A stretch of DNA of 64,000 nucleotides, taken from Alisma plantago-aquatica (Eukaryota; Streptophyta; Magnoliopsida; Alismatales; Alismataceae). A model generated the notes under the pieces. It was not told the DNA's origin. It did not search any database and worked only from the letters and a program-made list of their open reading frames with translations. Below, in pieces: positions 33,651 to 45,185 of this stretch. Within the stretch, counting starts at the first letter, position 1; the number at the start of each line of letters is the position of its first letter. Location: the NCBI GenBank assembly GCA_963693085.1, contig OY856409.1, forward strand, positions 1,537,417,072 to 1,537,481,071, read 5' to 3'. A program made the position numbers and the translations under genes.

Positions 33651-35521
33651 GATTATGCTCTAGATGAAAATTGGTTCAAGTTAAATTTGAACACTCATTT
33701 GCCATTCATTAACCAATTACGACTTTAGTTTTGCAAACTGATCACAAATTAGTTAGTTAGTTATTCATTACTTGGTAAAACTAGGGTTATATAAGTATTT
33801 TAGTTTGTTAACACTTTATTTGGGCCAATCATGATCAATAAAGCAACATCTAGATTTTTTGTTGTTCAAGTAAAAATTTGTATTGAGAATTCTTAATTCG
33901 GGTTTCACACTCCTAGTAGGTATTAGGTTACATTATGTGGGTTTCTATATGGTTCGATGACACCAATAAATTAAAATACCTCCATAAGGAAATTATTCAT
34001 TTTCACATTAATAACCCATTTGCATACGAATGGATTAAGAAGATTATATACTCTAGACACCTTGATTTAAGGATGAGTGTGTCAATTTATAAACTTACAT
34101 TGATAAATATGCAAGGTAATATGCATGCATTGATGATTGTGTATTGTATTAAGTAAAAAACTGGTATATAATTTTGGTAGCTGATAAGCATGAACTTATA
34201 AGAGTAGAATGTAACAAAATTCCATGAATAAGCACGTTAGAGGATAAACATGCATATATAAGCTTGCCAAGAGATAAATGTGTATTTGGGAAAGTTGAAT
34301 AAAATAATAGAAAATACATATAAGTGAAACATGTAGATGAGTTCTGAGAGATAATTCAAAACATGTGGATAGTTATAGCTAATGAAATTTGTTTATTAAA
34401 TTATCATATGTTATACTACGTGTATATATTTAAGGATTAAAACATGTTGTCAAATATCTTATCACTATATTGTAGAGTGTTTACCACCAAATTATTATTA
34501 ATTTGTGAACTAATTTAATTATTACTCATTCAATATTGTATATAAAGATTCTTAATGAAAAACTATCAAATTATTTTACTTGAAGATAATGTTTCTTTTT
34601 TGGCATCATTAAGAGAACAATATAATATAGAAATTACATATCGTCATAATATATGTGTTATTCTTTGCAATAATTCAATTTGAAGTAATTTTCCACACTG
34701 GAAACTTTTTGTTTCACAAGCTATGTTTTGTATAAAAAGGTAACTAAATTCAAAGTTGTTGAATTTCTAGTTAGGATTATAGTTAAAGTTATGATGTAAT
34801 TGGCCCTACAAAAGTTAAACTACTTCCAAGATGTAAGTGTGTTCCTTTTTCCTCTGAAGCCTCACGAATTTTCTTATCATAAATATTTCATTCATTATCA
34901 TAATAATTAATGGAAACATTAAGCACCCATACTGTATTCTTAATATTATTTAAAATTTAACAAACTCCATTAAACTTAAAAAATTATAAATGCAAATATC
35001 TGATACTATAATGAGATTCATCAAAGTATAAAATTCATAGTTTCGTCCTATAGGAGGCCATGTCCCTCAACATAAATTTTTACAAATAAATATTGACCTA
35101 ACACAATGAATGTTGGGTCTTATAAATTCAAGAGGGCCATGATGACACATTACCTGGTAGAATGTTGCATTCCATTACTATTAATGTATGAACATACACA
35201 TTATCACATTACTATGGGTTTGGTTTGGTAAAAAATTCCAAATATTCTTATGAAACAATGTCAATGTCTGTACAACAATTACAATTTTCATTCAGAAAAC
35301 TTTGATTTTTTTTCTATGAGTTTCTACACATACATCATATAAACTTAGAGTTGCTTTATTGAATAGTTAACTATGTGATGAATGCATATTCATCGTGGAA
35401 TTCAATTATCATTTTGGGACAAATTCAACTCAATACATTCAATTTCATTTGCTAAATAACAAAATGTGCAAAATTACTTAATTGGTCCAATTATCATGAT
35501 TTTAATTGAATTTATGTTGAT
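33651..35521. other. AT-rich intergenic stretch, no supported gene
   Basis: Long AT-rich sequence without domains. GGGTTATATAAGTATTTTAG near 33783 followed by a bipartite AATAAA region could be an old short LTR, but no partner or duplication was found. A 73-codon frame (33935-34156) has no recognisable motif. Confidence 0.5.
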
Positions 35522-35598
35522 TTGATGCAGGTCCTGATAAGGTCAAACAATCAGCTGGGACCCGCCTATATCTACCCTCACTCACCCTCAGTTTCATT

Positions 35599-35846
35599 AA
35601 AATGGTCTTGCCCATACGGTCGTGCGCGACCGGTTTCATCCATACGGTCATGCGCGATAAGTTTCATCCAAATGGTGTTGACCATACGGTCGTGCGCGAC
35701 CAGTTTCATCCAAACGGTCTTGCCCATACGGTCATGCACGACCGATTTCATCCAAACGGTCTTACCCATACGGTCGTGCGCGACCAGTTTCATCTAAACG
35801 GTCTTGCCCATACGGCCATGCACGACCGGTTTCATCCATTCGGTCT
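35599..35846. repeat. 42-bp tandem repeat with a hairpin core
   Basis: About five full units and one shortened 28-bp unit. Each contains CATACGGTCGTGCGCGACCG and ends GTTTCATCC. The core CGGTCG-TGCG-CGACCG is an inverted repeat able to form a hairpin. Because 42 is a multiple of three, long open frames appear on both strands; they are by-products of the repeat. Confidence 0.9.
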
Positions 35847-35849
35847 CAA

Positions 35850-37000
35850 GACCGAATAGACATGCTCACTGTGAGACCGTTTGAGGAGTATCGGTCTACA
35901 AGACCGTTTGAGGAGTATCAGTCTGTGAGACCGTTTGAGGAGTACCGGTCTGCGAGACCGTTTGGAAGAGGTCACGAGACTGTTTGACGGGACTGCAAAA
36001 CCGAATTGAGGCTAGTCTCAAGACCATATAGACATACTCACCTCGAGGCCATTTGGAGAGTACCGGACTGTGAGACCGGTTGGAGCCAGACTGCGGGACC
36101 GTTTGGAGGAATGCAACAAGATCAGTTTAATAATGCTACATATATGACCATTTGAGAAATCAACCGCGTAGACCGAATGGCCACATCACGTGAAGACCTT
36201 TTAGTGGATCGTAAAGAGTAGCAATCCGAATGAAGCTAGAGACGGTTTGCAAAAGTATTCACATGAGAACGTGCGAGATCATTTGGGCTATTCATTCAGT
36301 TTCCAAACCGATTAGAATATGGAATCATTGCAAGACCGTATGGAAGTCATGCACCAAAACCGTTTGAATTATGATAATCAAAGACCGAATGACCACTTGC
36401 TGACCCAAGACCGTTTGGTCTTTTGTAAAAAACCGTATGGACATGCAGCACAATACGAGACCGAATGAAAAATATCTGCCAAACCGATTGGATAAAGCCC
36501 ATACATGAAGACCGAATGCTACTCAAAACTGTTTGATGCTCATGCATGTAGACCGTTTGCTTTTGTGGCAATATGAGACCGTTTGCTAATTTTACAAGAC
36601 CGTTTGATAAAGATGAACTCACAAGACCGTTAGATAAAGTCGACTGCAAAATCATTTCATATAGTACACTGTGAGACCGTTTTCATCCAAACTGATAGAG
36701 ATGATTGAAAAAGTTGGCTTTCATGATACCTACGTGCATGCATGAAACCGCAAGGAGTGCTGATAATGCAAAACCGTTTTGCATGAAATCATTCTAGAGA
36801 CATGCACGTAGATCCAAAACTGTTTGATAATTAAACGGTTTCCAAACCGTTTGCTGCTGTCAGCATGTAGACCGAATGCTGAATGAAGACCGTATGGGCA
36901 TACAAAAACAAGACCGTTTAGTCACATTTCAGTAAACCGTTTGGTCAAATTACTTAGCAAACCGTTTGAAGAGAAAATATCTCTAAGACCATTCGGACTG
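35850..37000. repeat. Array of ~40 AGACCGTTTG / AGACCGAATG motifs
   Basis: Words of the type (A/G)ACCG(T/A)(T/A)TG recur about every 20-29 bases (typically near 24) between 35874 and 36995, nearly all in the same orientation. Three sub-forms are seen: ACCGTTTG, ACCGAATG and ACCGTATG. The DNA between motifs is not conserved except in the first four units, so this is a motif array rather than a simple satellite. It ends about 40 bases before the TATA box. Confidence 0.88.
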
Positions 37001-37034
37001 GAATCACACCAAAAATGTGAGGGTCAGTCCAATG

Positions 37035-37045
37035 CCTATAAATAG
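37035..37045 (+). promoter_or_regulatory. TATA box downstream of the motif array
   Basis: CCTATAAATAG is followed by GGGTCTGCATAGTCC. It is a strong plant TATA consensus at the expected place for an LTR promoter. Confidence 0.65.
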
Positions 37046-37554
37046 GGTCTGCATAGTCCTCATTTTGGGGGGAGGGGGATCGGTTCCGGGACACCGATAG
37101 GCTGCCCATACACAGGTCCGATCCAGTTCCGTCCACACTGCCACTTCACCTGCCGTTCCTGCTACAATTCCAGGAGACTGAGAAGAGAAGAAAGGAGGAG
37201 TGAGAAAGACTGTCTGATTTATCTTGGCGTCCCTCGTTCTTCTAATTTTTCTGTGACACAACATAGAAGACCACATCATCTTCACCGAGCTGCGACTACC
37301 TTCTGCATCATGCTCATGGTGGATTCCTCTCTCTTTCTTATCCTTCTTATTTCTCACATCATGAGCGAGTAGTCCCTTTTCACTGGGGTGCGGGGACTAG
37401 CCCCGCTGCCCATGCAATCATATTCTTTTGTTAAACTTTCCATGGCAATGTATATAACTTTTCATTTCGTTGTTAATCATTATGTTTGTAGTTTGATTAA
37501 TTGCTTGCTTTCATCTTTGTTCTTCCTATGTTGTGAGAACTTCTATATGTAGGA

Positions 37555-38030
37555 TTGAACAGGTTGACTCCCAAACTAGAAACAGAATGAGATTCCTTGA
37601 GGTCGTAAGTGTATGATCCGCAAGGGGACGAGCCATCTAGCCTTCAGTGATGCTTCTGTGTACCTAACGCCTGTATAGGGGGTTCACAACCTTAGTTGGA
37701 TTTTGTATCTTCTTTGTTAATCGTCGATGTTTGCTTGTTGATTGATCTCCTGCTTACTTATCGATTAATGCGGTTGACTCCTTGACGAGAACTTCTGATA
37801 GGATTCCTTGAGGAAGTAAGTATGTGATCCGTGAGGAGACGAGACATCTAACCTACGGTGACACTTCTGTGGTCTAAACATCCCTTAGAGAGGACCACAA
37901 CCTTAGTTGGATGTTTTATCTATGGAGCCGTAAGTATATGAACCAGATGGTGACGAGACATCTGATGCCTAAGGTGATGCTTACGCGAACCTAATGCCCC
38001 ATTGAGAATGAGGCTAAACCTTACACTGGG
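37555..38030. repeat. Three degenerate ~110-200 bp direct repeats
   Basis: Each unit carries, in order, GATTCCTTGAGG, GTAAGTRTRTGATCCG, GACGAGMCATCT, GTGATGCTTCTG, and ACAACCTTAGTTGGAT. Units begin at about 37590, 37810 and 37925; the third is shortened and most diverged. They lie downstream of the TATA box in presumed leader sequence. Confidence 0.75.
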
Positions 38031-38039
38031 ATTGAGTCT

Positions 38040-39790
38040 ACCCATGTTGAACCTCCTGTCACATCAACATCAGTAGGCATTGAGGCTACCCATGTTGATC
38101 CTCATACATCATCTGATGTCAGGACACATGATTATGATCCCAATGGTGCAAAAAACCTTTCTTATAGTGACCTTAACATGGGTCCAAGAAGATCTCAATG
38201 TGGACATTGGCCAAATCCACACTATGCTAATTCAACAGTCACATGTTACTCTTCAGAATATGGAAATTTTTTAACTACTCTTCATATAGATCTTGTTTTA
38301 TCTTCATATCAGGAAGCTTCTAGTTCTATACAATGGAAGAAGGCTATGCTAGAAGAGATCTAGGCCTTTGAATGCACCCGCACTTGGGATCTCATTCCTT
38401 TACTCGCATGTACTTCACCTATAAGCTACTTGTGGCTTTACAAAATCAAGCACAAGGTCGGTGGCATGATTGACAGATATAAAGCACCCCTAGATGCGAG
38501 AGACTTCATTTAGGAGTATGACATAGATTATGAAGAAATACTTGCTCCAGTTGCTCACATGACCACTGTCAGAACTCTTCTTTCTGTTGCAGTAGCCCGT
38601 CATTGGACTTTATACCAGATGGATGTGCAAAATAAATTTCTACATAGAGAACTCTCTAAAACCGTATACATGGATCTGCAATCAGGACTAGTAGTACCTG
38701 AATCTCATGTTTTTCTTCTACGTCTATCCATTTATGGACTCAAACAAACACCCATGTCCATGTTTGAATGTTTCAGACAAGTCATTACATGTGCATGTTG
38801 CACCCAAAGTTTACATGATTATTCAATGTATGTGCACCATACACCTCAAGGGAGAGTCATCCTACTCCTGTATGTAGATGACATGATCACTACAAGAGAT
38901 GATGTAGTAGGTATCAATGAATTACAACATTATCGTGCTAAACAATTTTCGATGAAGGACCTTATACAACTTCACACTTTTCTAGGCTGGAGATTGCTCA
39001 TGGGCAGAAAGAAATTCTAGTCTCTCAGCAAAACTATGTAGCAAATATCATTGATCATGCCAAAATATCTGACTTACAAGATGCATATACACCTCTTGAA
39101 CTTCATATAAAATTACGTCCAACTGATGGTGATCCGTTACTTGATCCCACAAGGTATCGTCAGTTAGTAGGACAACTGCTCTACTTGTGCCTCACTAGGC
39201 TAGATATTCAACATGTTGTTAGCATTGCGTCACAATTCTTATCTTCTCCCCGAAGTGTCCACTATGTTTTTGTACTACATATCATAGGCTACATACGGGG
39301 AACAATCACACGATCTCTACTCATGAGCTCGTCTTCTGACCTTATCCTACATGCATATATTGATGCTGACTGGGCTGGATGTCTAACCACTAGACACTCC
39401 ACTACTGATTTTTATCTTCTTCTTATTGATTCTTTAACGTCATGGAAAAACAAGAAACAAGATATTGTATCTCGTTCTTCCATTGAGACAGAGTATAGAG
39501 CAATGTGTGACACCACTCAAGAAATAGTGCACATCTGTTGGCTTCTAAGTAACATGGGAGTTGTCATTTCTAAAGCTACACCTATATTTTGTGACAACAA
39601 GAGTGCCATGCGAATTGTTAGTGATCCAGTTCTTTATGACATGACTAAACACATAGAGATAGAATGTCACTTCATGAGATAAAAGCATGTAGCTGGCATC
39701 ATCACGCTCCCCTTCAAAACTCTAAAGATCAGATTGCAGACCTCTGCAGAGAAACACAAACTGTACGAAATTACAACAGGTTGATTCACA
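38040..39790 (+). pseudogene. Copia reverse transcriptase-RNase H pseudogene
   Basis: The fragment starts in the linker before RT, with two copies of a GIE-x-THV-type repeat at about 38030-38110. It reads WKKAMLEEI near 38335, LYQMDVQNKFLH near 38595-38630, YGLKQTP near 38735, and the catalytic LLLYVDDM near 38865-38890. RNase H follows in another frame (ADWAGCLTTRHSTTDF near 39365-39410, SRSSIETEYRAM near 39470-39505, CDNKSAMRIVSDPV near 39590-39630, then TKHIEIECHFMR). Stops and at least two frameshifts (near 38360 and 39020) break it. Gag, protease and integrase are missing on the left. The two catalytic Asp residues of RT survive. Confidence 0.88.
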
Positions 39791-39816
39791 AATATGCGTC
39801 TTTGATCCACCCTGAG

Positions 39817-39827
39817 TTTGAGGGGGG
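39817..39827 (+). promoter_or_regulatory. Polypurine tract of the copia fragment
   Basis: TTTGAGGGGGG abuts TGTTAG, the start of the 3' LTR. Confidence 0.8.
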
Positions 39828-40124
39828 TGTTAGTATTAATTGATTATCAATTAATCTATGTATTGATTGTTAGTTAATGTTAACATTGACCATATGTATA
39901 TTGTTGATCGTTGACTGTATTTATACTGTTGACTGTCAATTTCTTTAACATATTTATTGTAAAAAAGATCTCATCCCCATATATAAAGGGGAATACTCCT
40001 TGTACAAAGACATCAAAAAGACTTACTTATTTTTTCAAGTTCAATTCATTCACATACATATACGAAGAAATTCTAGAGGTCGATGGATAGTCTTGGTGTA
40101 ATTGTTGCTGTGGACTAGAACATT
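39828..40124 (+). repeat. 3' LTR of the copia fragment (right end uncertain)
   Basis: The LTR starts TGTTAGTATTAATTG after the polypurine tract and contains a palindrome TTGATTATCAATTAA and a TATA box CATATATAAAG at 39979-39988. No left LTR exists in the window, so the right end (about 40124, at GAACA) is a guess from usual lengths and CA endings. Confidence 0.55.
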
Positions 40125-40159
40125 TTCTCTACAAGCGAGATATGCTTTAGTTGAGTTTG

Positions 40160-40176
40160 ACCCTGAGGTAGAGTTT
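40160..40176. repeat. Target site duplication of the SINE, left copy
   Basis: ACCCTGAGGTAGAGTTT is repeated exactly at 40342-40358. Confidence 0.95.
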
Positions 40177-40341
40177 TTTTTTTGAGTCTTAGGGAGACCC
40201 CGCTCCCCCTCCTCCTCAAACAGGTGCCAGAGCCCGGATGACCCAATGAGTTGGTAATTACAGTGCGCTCAGGGGGATTCGAACCCGGGTCCCCCAGGGA
40301 GGACAAGTCAGACCGAACCACCTGAGCCACACTGGCCGGGT
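40177..40341 (-). mobile_element. tRNA-derived SINE
   Basis: On the minus strand the unit begins CCCGGCCAGTGTGG, has an A-box-like GTGGCTCAGGTGG (40318-40330) and a B box GGGTTCGAATCC (40275-40286), and ends in an A-run (T-run at 40177-40183). It is about 165 bp and is flanked by a perfect 17-bp target duplication, the sign of LINE-mediated insertion. Both polymerase III boxes look functional, and the perfect duplication suggests a fairly young insertion. Confidence 0.92.
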
Positions 40342-40358
40342 ACCCTGAGGTAGAGTTT
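40342..40358. repeat. Target site duplication of the SINE, right copy
   Basis: Perfect 17-bp copy of 40160-40176. Confidence 0.95.
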
Positions 40359-42539
40359 ATTACATACTAGATGGCTATATTTAACAACAATGTATTCAAT
40401 CATTTATGGTAATCTAATTGTAATACGAACAACGTAATTAATCTCTCTGTCTGAGTTATCTATCTATGTGTTGATTGTTGAAAAGATGGTTTCATTTTTA
40501 AGTAAAATATCATTATGCATCATTTATGCAGTCGGTTAGATATATGCACCGGAGCAACTATATAACATGCATATCACATTATGCAATTTTTCTATCGTGT
40601 CAAATTGTAAAACAAGATCACACCAATTACTGTAAAAACTGACAAATGCATCCAGTATAAAGCATAACAGAATGTAGCTGAGCCAAAACAAATAACCCCA
40701 TATTTACACTATATTCAGATTGATTTATACAGTTTAGATTGGCATCCATATGAAATCCGACGATATACAGAATGTAGTTAGACATAAGACTGTAGTTCAG
40801 ACTACAATCCAAACAAATTAACACTGGAATTAGACTGCAACTAGATTAAACACCGTAATCTAGATTGCTAACTAAATGGAATCAAACTACATGTAGACTG
40901 AACACTGTAATTCCGACCGCTAATAAAACACTGTAATTCTGACTGCTAACAAAAAAAATCAGACAATCCTGCAATTCTTATTACTGGTCAAACAAATACT
41001 GAATGGAATTCGGGTTGCCAAAAAGAAACTGTGTTCAATCAAGACCGGTTAATTTCAATTCCTTGACCAACTCAATCCAACTCTCAATATCCCAATCATA
41101 TGCTAAATGGAGGCTTAGAGAAACAGAAATCATTCTACCAAAATGTGATTGTCATCCCAATCGGTTAAGCTTTGGTGCACATGTTATGCAATAGGATAAC
41201 TTGTAGAGCTTTTTTCTTGCTGTTGTTTATGTATCAAAAAGTTATCGGACGCCGGTTTGCATTTATGGAGAACAAATGAGGTTGCTTTGCTTCCACATAC
41301 AGCGAAGGCTCCAAAGGTTTATTGCAGTTTAATGGTCAGCTGCAATAAAGATGCCACAACTCGGGACCGCGGGAGGGGGAATAGCCACGCTACTGCTACA
41401 GTAGTAGGACAGATTAAAAGCGTATACGGATAGACCGCAGGCTTACAGTTAGTTAATAGTGTCAGGAATGCACTGATAGAGTCATTCATTAGAGCCGATC
41501 GGCCAAGTTTGCTGAGGCGAGTCACACTGTACACAGATGGAGCATTAATGGATGTAATAGTAACAAATGACGGAGGGGGGGGCGACGAGATTTGTTGCTC
41601 CCGGTGCTTTCAACAACGGCGTATGGTACGTACACAGATTGTTGCTCACAATGAATGAATGACGACGGGGCAACCACATTTGTGAAGTTATGATACGTAC
41701 ACAGATGGATGGCGTTGTTGGAGCGCGCGGGTTCAATGCAACAAAACCTCCTCTAGTTTTCTAATACTAGCAAAAGCCACATGTCAATTACGTGTGATAT
41801 AATTGATTTAATCAAATACAAGTCTGTTAAACATAAAATTATGAATGCAACTGTTTTTCTGTTGTTTTATATCTTTATTCATATAATTGGTCTCTTGTCT
41901 TTAATGATACAAAACAAGCTCAAGCTATTGAAAATACATTGTCAAAATATCCAGATTGGCAAAGAATTTAAATCTGATTTGGTTTTAATTTGGACATAAA
42001 CTTCCAATCCTGAAACTAATTAAAAAAAAAAAACGTTTGTTTCCAAGTCAGACCCTGATAGGACTTTTTTAGTTAAAATAGAACTTCAACAATTATCATG
42101 GTTAATATTATCTATGGTTGATATCTATGAATTCTACAAATAGAAAGACATGGTTCACAAATATGATCGAGTTTGACGTGTCGTTGAAGAATAACAAGCA
42201 TGTAGCAAGCAGAAATAGGCATGCTTGACACAATATGTAGATATTGATATCAACTTAAAAATCATCATCAAAATAATTAAATGGACCTGAAAAAAGTAGT
42301 CATGTAGGCTAAAAGAAAAGGCATATATATAGAATCGTCGTTGATGCTTATTAAAGAAAAAACCAACATGACAATAAAAGTTCACTATTATCATAAGGTT
42401 AGATTGTTGAATAAAATTTCACATCTTATCTAAGGGAAATCACATCCATAATGTTAGATTGTTGAATACAAATTCACTATTATCATAAATGAAAATGGGT
42501 ACATGTAAGCTACATGTACTCAGGTACACAATTCTTTTA

Positions 42540-42541
<2 letters not shown>
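40359..42541. other. Intergenic stretch, no supported gene
   Basis: Contains short imperfect repeats of CACTGTAATTCYGACYGCTAA at 40822-40950 (see findings) and a somewhat GC-richer part at 41320-41750 with repeated GTACACAGATGG-type words. Open frames here (about 60-72 codons) show no domain. Confidence 0.45.
40821..40950. repeat. Short imperfect repeats, possible DNA-transposon subterminal repeats
   Basis: Four related words begin at about 40822, 40851, 40903 and 40929 (CACTGGAATTAGACTGC, CACCGTAATCTAGATTGC, CACTGTAATTCCGACCGC, CACTGTAATTCTGACTGC). No terminal inverted repeats were found. Confidence 0.4.

Positions 42542-42632
<91 letters not shown>
42542..42632. repeat. (TA)n microsatellite, ~90 bp
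   Basis: About 45 perfect TA units, the longest in the window. Confidence 0.97.
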
Positions 42633-42635
<3 letters not shown>

Positions 42636-45180
42636 GTATATTGTTAACTGTCAACAAAATGGTTATCAAGTTCTAGTCCTGGATTGACCCAACTAGATTG
42701 TAAAGATTGAGACTCGAGAGAGATTTCTTTCTTTACTTTTTAAGGAAAAACAACACAATCTAACCCAAAAACAAATCAAGCATAGTACTGGAAGGAAATG
42801 GTGCATAAATATAAAAAATATAAACATGGAGAATATGTAAAATAATAGACGAAATATACACTAATTAGTATAGAAATAAAAGTACAGTAATCTTGCTCAC
42901 ATGGTGGCAAACTAAAAGGAAACTAGTAGTACAACTATTAAGACTAATTGCAGAGAGCAACCTGACCATCTGAGAAAAGTACTTAGCTATTTAGGCTTAT
43001 GTAAGGAGTGAGACCGAATAGTGGAGCCACTCAACTTACTTGAGGGAATAAATAAAAACCTCCAATGGCAAAGTAAAATATTTTTGTTGGCAAAGGATGA
43101 TAAATTAAAATTAAAATTAAAATATGTATTGTATTATTCACCATAAGATTAGCAACAAAAGATCAAAGTATAACTATTATATTATTTATGTCTATCATTG
43201 TTCTTCACCACACATGGTGTATATGAAAGAAAATTAGAAGAAAATAAGCCGCAAAAGCTAAGTCAACTTCAATCTACCTCCCAAGAAAGATTAACTACAC
43301 TTGATAAGTCTTGTTCAATTGTGTTCCACACCTTCTTACTCTCTACTTAGGAGTTGGAAGCATACCACACAAGAGAAGACAAAGTAGATGTTGTTAGCAT
43401 AAAAGCCGATATGGTATATAATAATGATTTCAAAATTTTAAGAAAAAAAGAAAAACAAATAATGTAACAAGGCTTCCTCAACAAGAGAGAGAATGCAGAT
43501 ATTCAAATAGATATAAAAAAATCTTCATATAGAAACACCAAAAGATAATACGATGAACAAAAAAGTTTACAATTTATGATTCTTGCCTTAATATATCAAA
43601 TTAAAGAGCAACATTGAATAATTAGAGTTATGCATTCAGATTATCATGAGATGACAATTATAATAAAATTCAAGATATATGGCATCACTACATAACCACA
43701 TATCCTAGGATCACCATCATAATGTTGGGAGGAGTAATGGCATCACAACACTATTATCCAGGGACAAGAATCACCATTTGCATCCTCTGTTGGTAATGCA
43801 CACAACATGGATACACAACCTAGTGTGTACATCATACATGTATTCTAATCAAACATGCATTTTACATAGAGAGGCAATCATCATTTCAGTAGATCACAAT
43901 GTAGTATCCAAATTAGAAAGACATCTCAAAGATGTGTAAACATGATTGATAATTCAATCATGGCCAACATGCGACAGCTTAAGGTTTCCACTGAAAATGG
44001 ATCAATAAATTTATCAAGATGCAAATTGAATGAAACATCACTAAATTTTAAGAACATGGTTCAATTGCAATTATAACAATCCATCAAACTAATTCCAAGA
44101 TTTGAAACCAATTGGTTCAACTATATGTAAACATGCAACTTTTAAGATAGTGTGTCACAATCAAGTCCAACAAAGATAGAATAAACAATTGTCCAATATG
44201 ATTCATATGAAAGTGAAACATAGCTCAAATATGTGTATAAAAGTTTAGGGTCCAAACCTAGATCCAAAATTTGTAAGTTTACCTAATAACACATTAGGTG
44301 TATAAATAATTATTCAAGGTGTATATTATAAATACTAAAATTTCAACTTCTTATTACAATGGATATAGGTTATGAAACTGATACCATCAGATAAGGTTTA
44401 TTTTTCTGGTTTTCTGAAGACATTTTCACACTTTTTTTGTTTTGTAAAAATTTAGTAATGAATTAATTAAGATTATACTATTTACTGAAATCCTCAAGAA
44501 ATGAATACATCCAAATGACCATATTAACCTCACAGGACACATCATTAGACTAATGCATGACAATGTAAATAAGGGAATAATTCATTAAACACCCCCATCA
44601 TGCCTAGATATTAGATCATCATGTGAAAAGTAAAACAACCATATTGTACATGATAAAAATAAACCAAGGAAAAGACAAAAGCTTCAAATAAATATTACAT
44701 TCCCTTCGATCAACGAGGAACTACACCAAAACACCTACAACTCAACCAAGGAATCTAGGCTCGATCTTAACTTCCAATAAATACCACATGAACACCTCAC
44801 AGGCTTAGAGGCGTTGCCGATATCAATGGCCTAAGCTGAAAGGGACAAGACACTATGAACACCTAGAGCCAGTGATCACCATGACCAAAGCCCGAGGAAG
44901 AACTGTGAGCTATGATAAGAAGGAAGTAAGCATGATACGGCTACAGATGGGTCTAGAAACTTAAAGTAAAATCAACCATGAAGAAAGAACATGAAGTGAC
45001 CAACAAAAACCCAACATCAATCGAGTTATATGAAGCAACAAACCTAAAATCAGAAAGGGGGAAACACAACTTGCTCTACTTTTAAAGAAATCAGAGCCAT
45101 GCGAAGCATTAATAAGGTTCATGGAACCAAACTAATCCTTCAATTCAAAACACCAATCCAAAGACGACGTCGACAAACTC
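42633..45180. other. AT-rich intergenic stretch, no supported gene
   Basis: No domain, LTR end or repeat family recognised. Open frames are short. Confidence 0.5.
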
Positions 45181-45185
45181 CACCT
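45181..45185. repeat. Target site duplication of the SIRE-like element, left copy (CACCT)
   Basis: Repeated exactly at 50460-50464. Confidence 0.88.

Larger units (their letters stand above)
35522..38035 (+). mobile_element. Unassigned LTR-like unit with motif arrays, TATA box and leader repeats
   Basis: Reading left to right: a 42-bp tandem array, about 40 copies of an AGACCGTTTG-type word, a TATA box (37035-37045), a GC-richer 5' leader, and three degenerate ~160-bp repeats. The order resembles U3, promoter, R-U5 and leader of a long LTR. No second copy, primer site or target duplication is in the window. The sequence passes directly into a copia pol fragment near 38036, whose own 3' LTR is short and unrelated, so the two are probably separate elements joined by insertion or deletion. 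Confidence 0.45.

Noticed and set aside
33935..34156. A 73-codon frame possibly from a transposable element
   Set aside because: No motif could be matched and the flanks offer no structure.
35522..35859. Overlapping open frames of 71-91 codons on both strands
   Set aside because: Produced by the 42-bp tandem repeat, whose length is a multiple of three; the repeated peptides have no other support.
35850..37000. CRISPR-like array
   Set aside because: Repeat words are only about 10 bases, spacing varies, and the context is eukaryotic LTR sequence.
40275..40341. Possible tRNA gene
   Set aside because: The A and B boxes belong to a SINE; no cloverleaf follows, and an A-tail and duplications are present.
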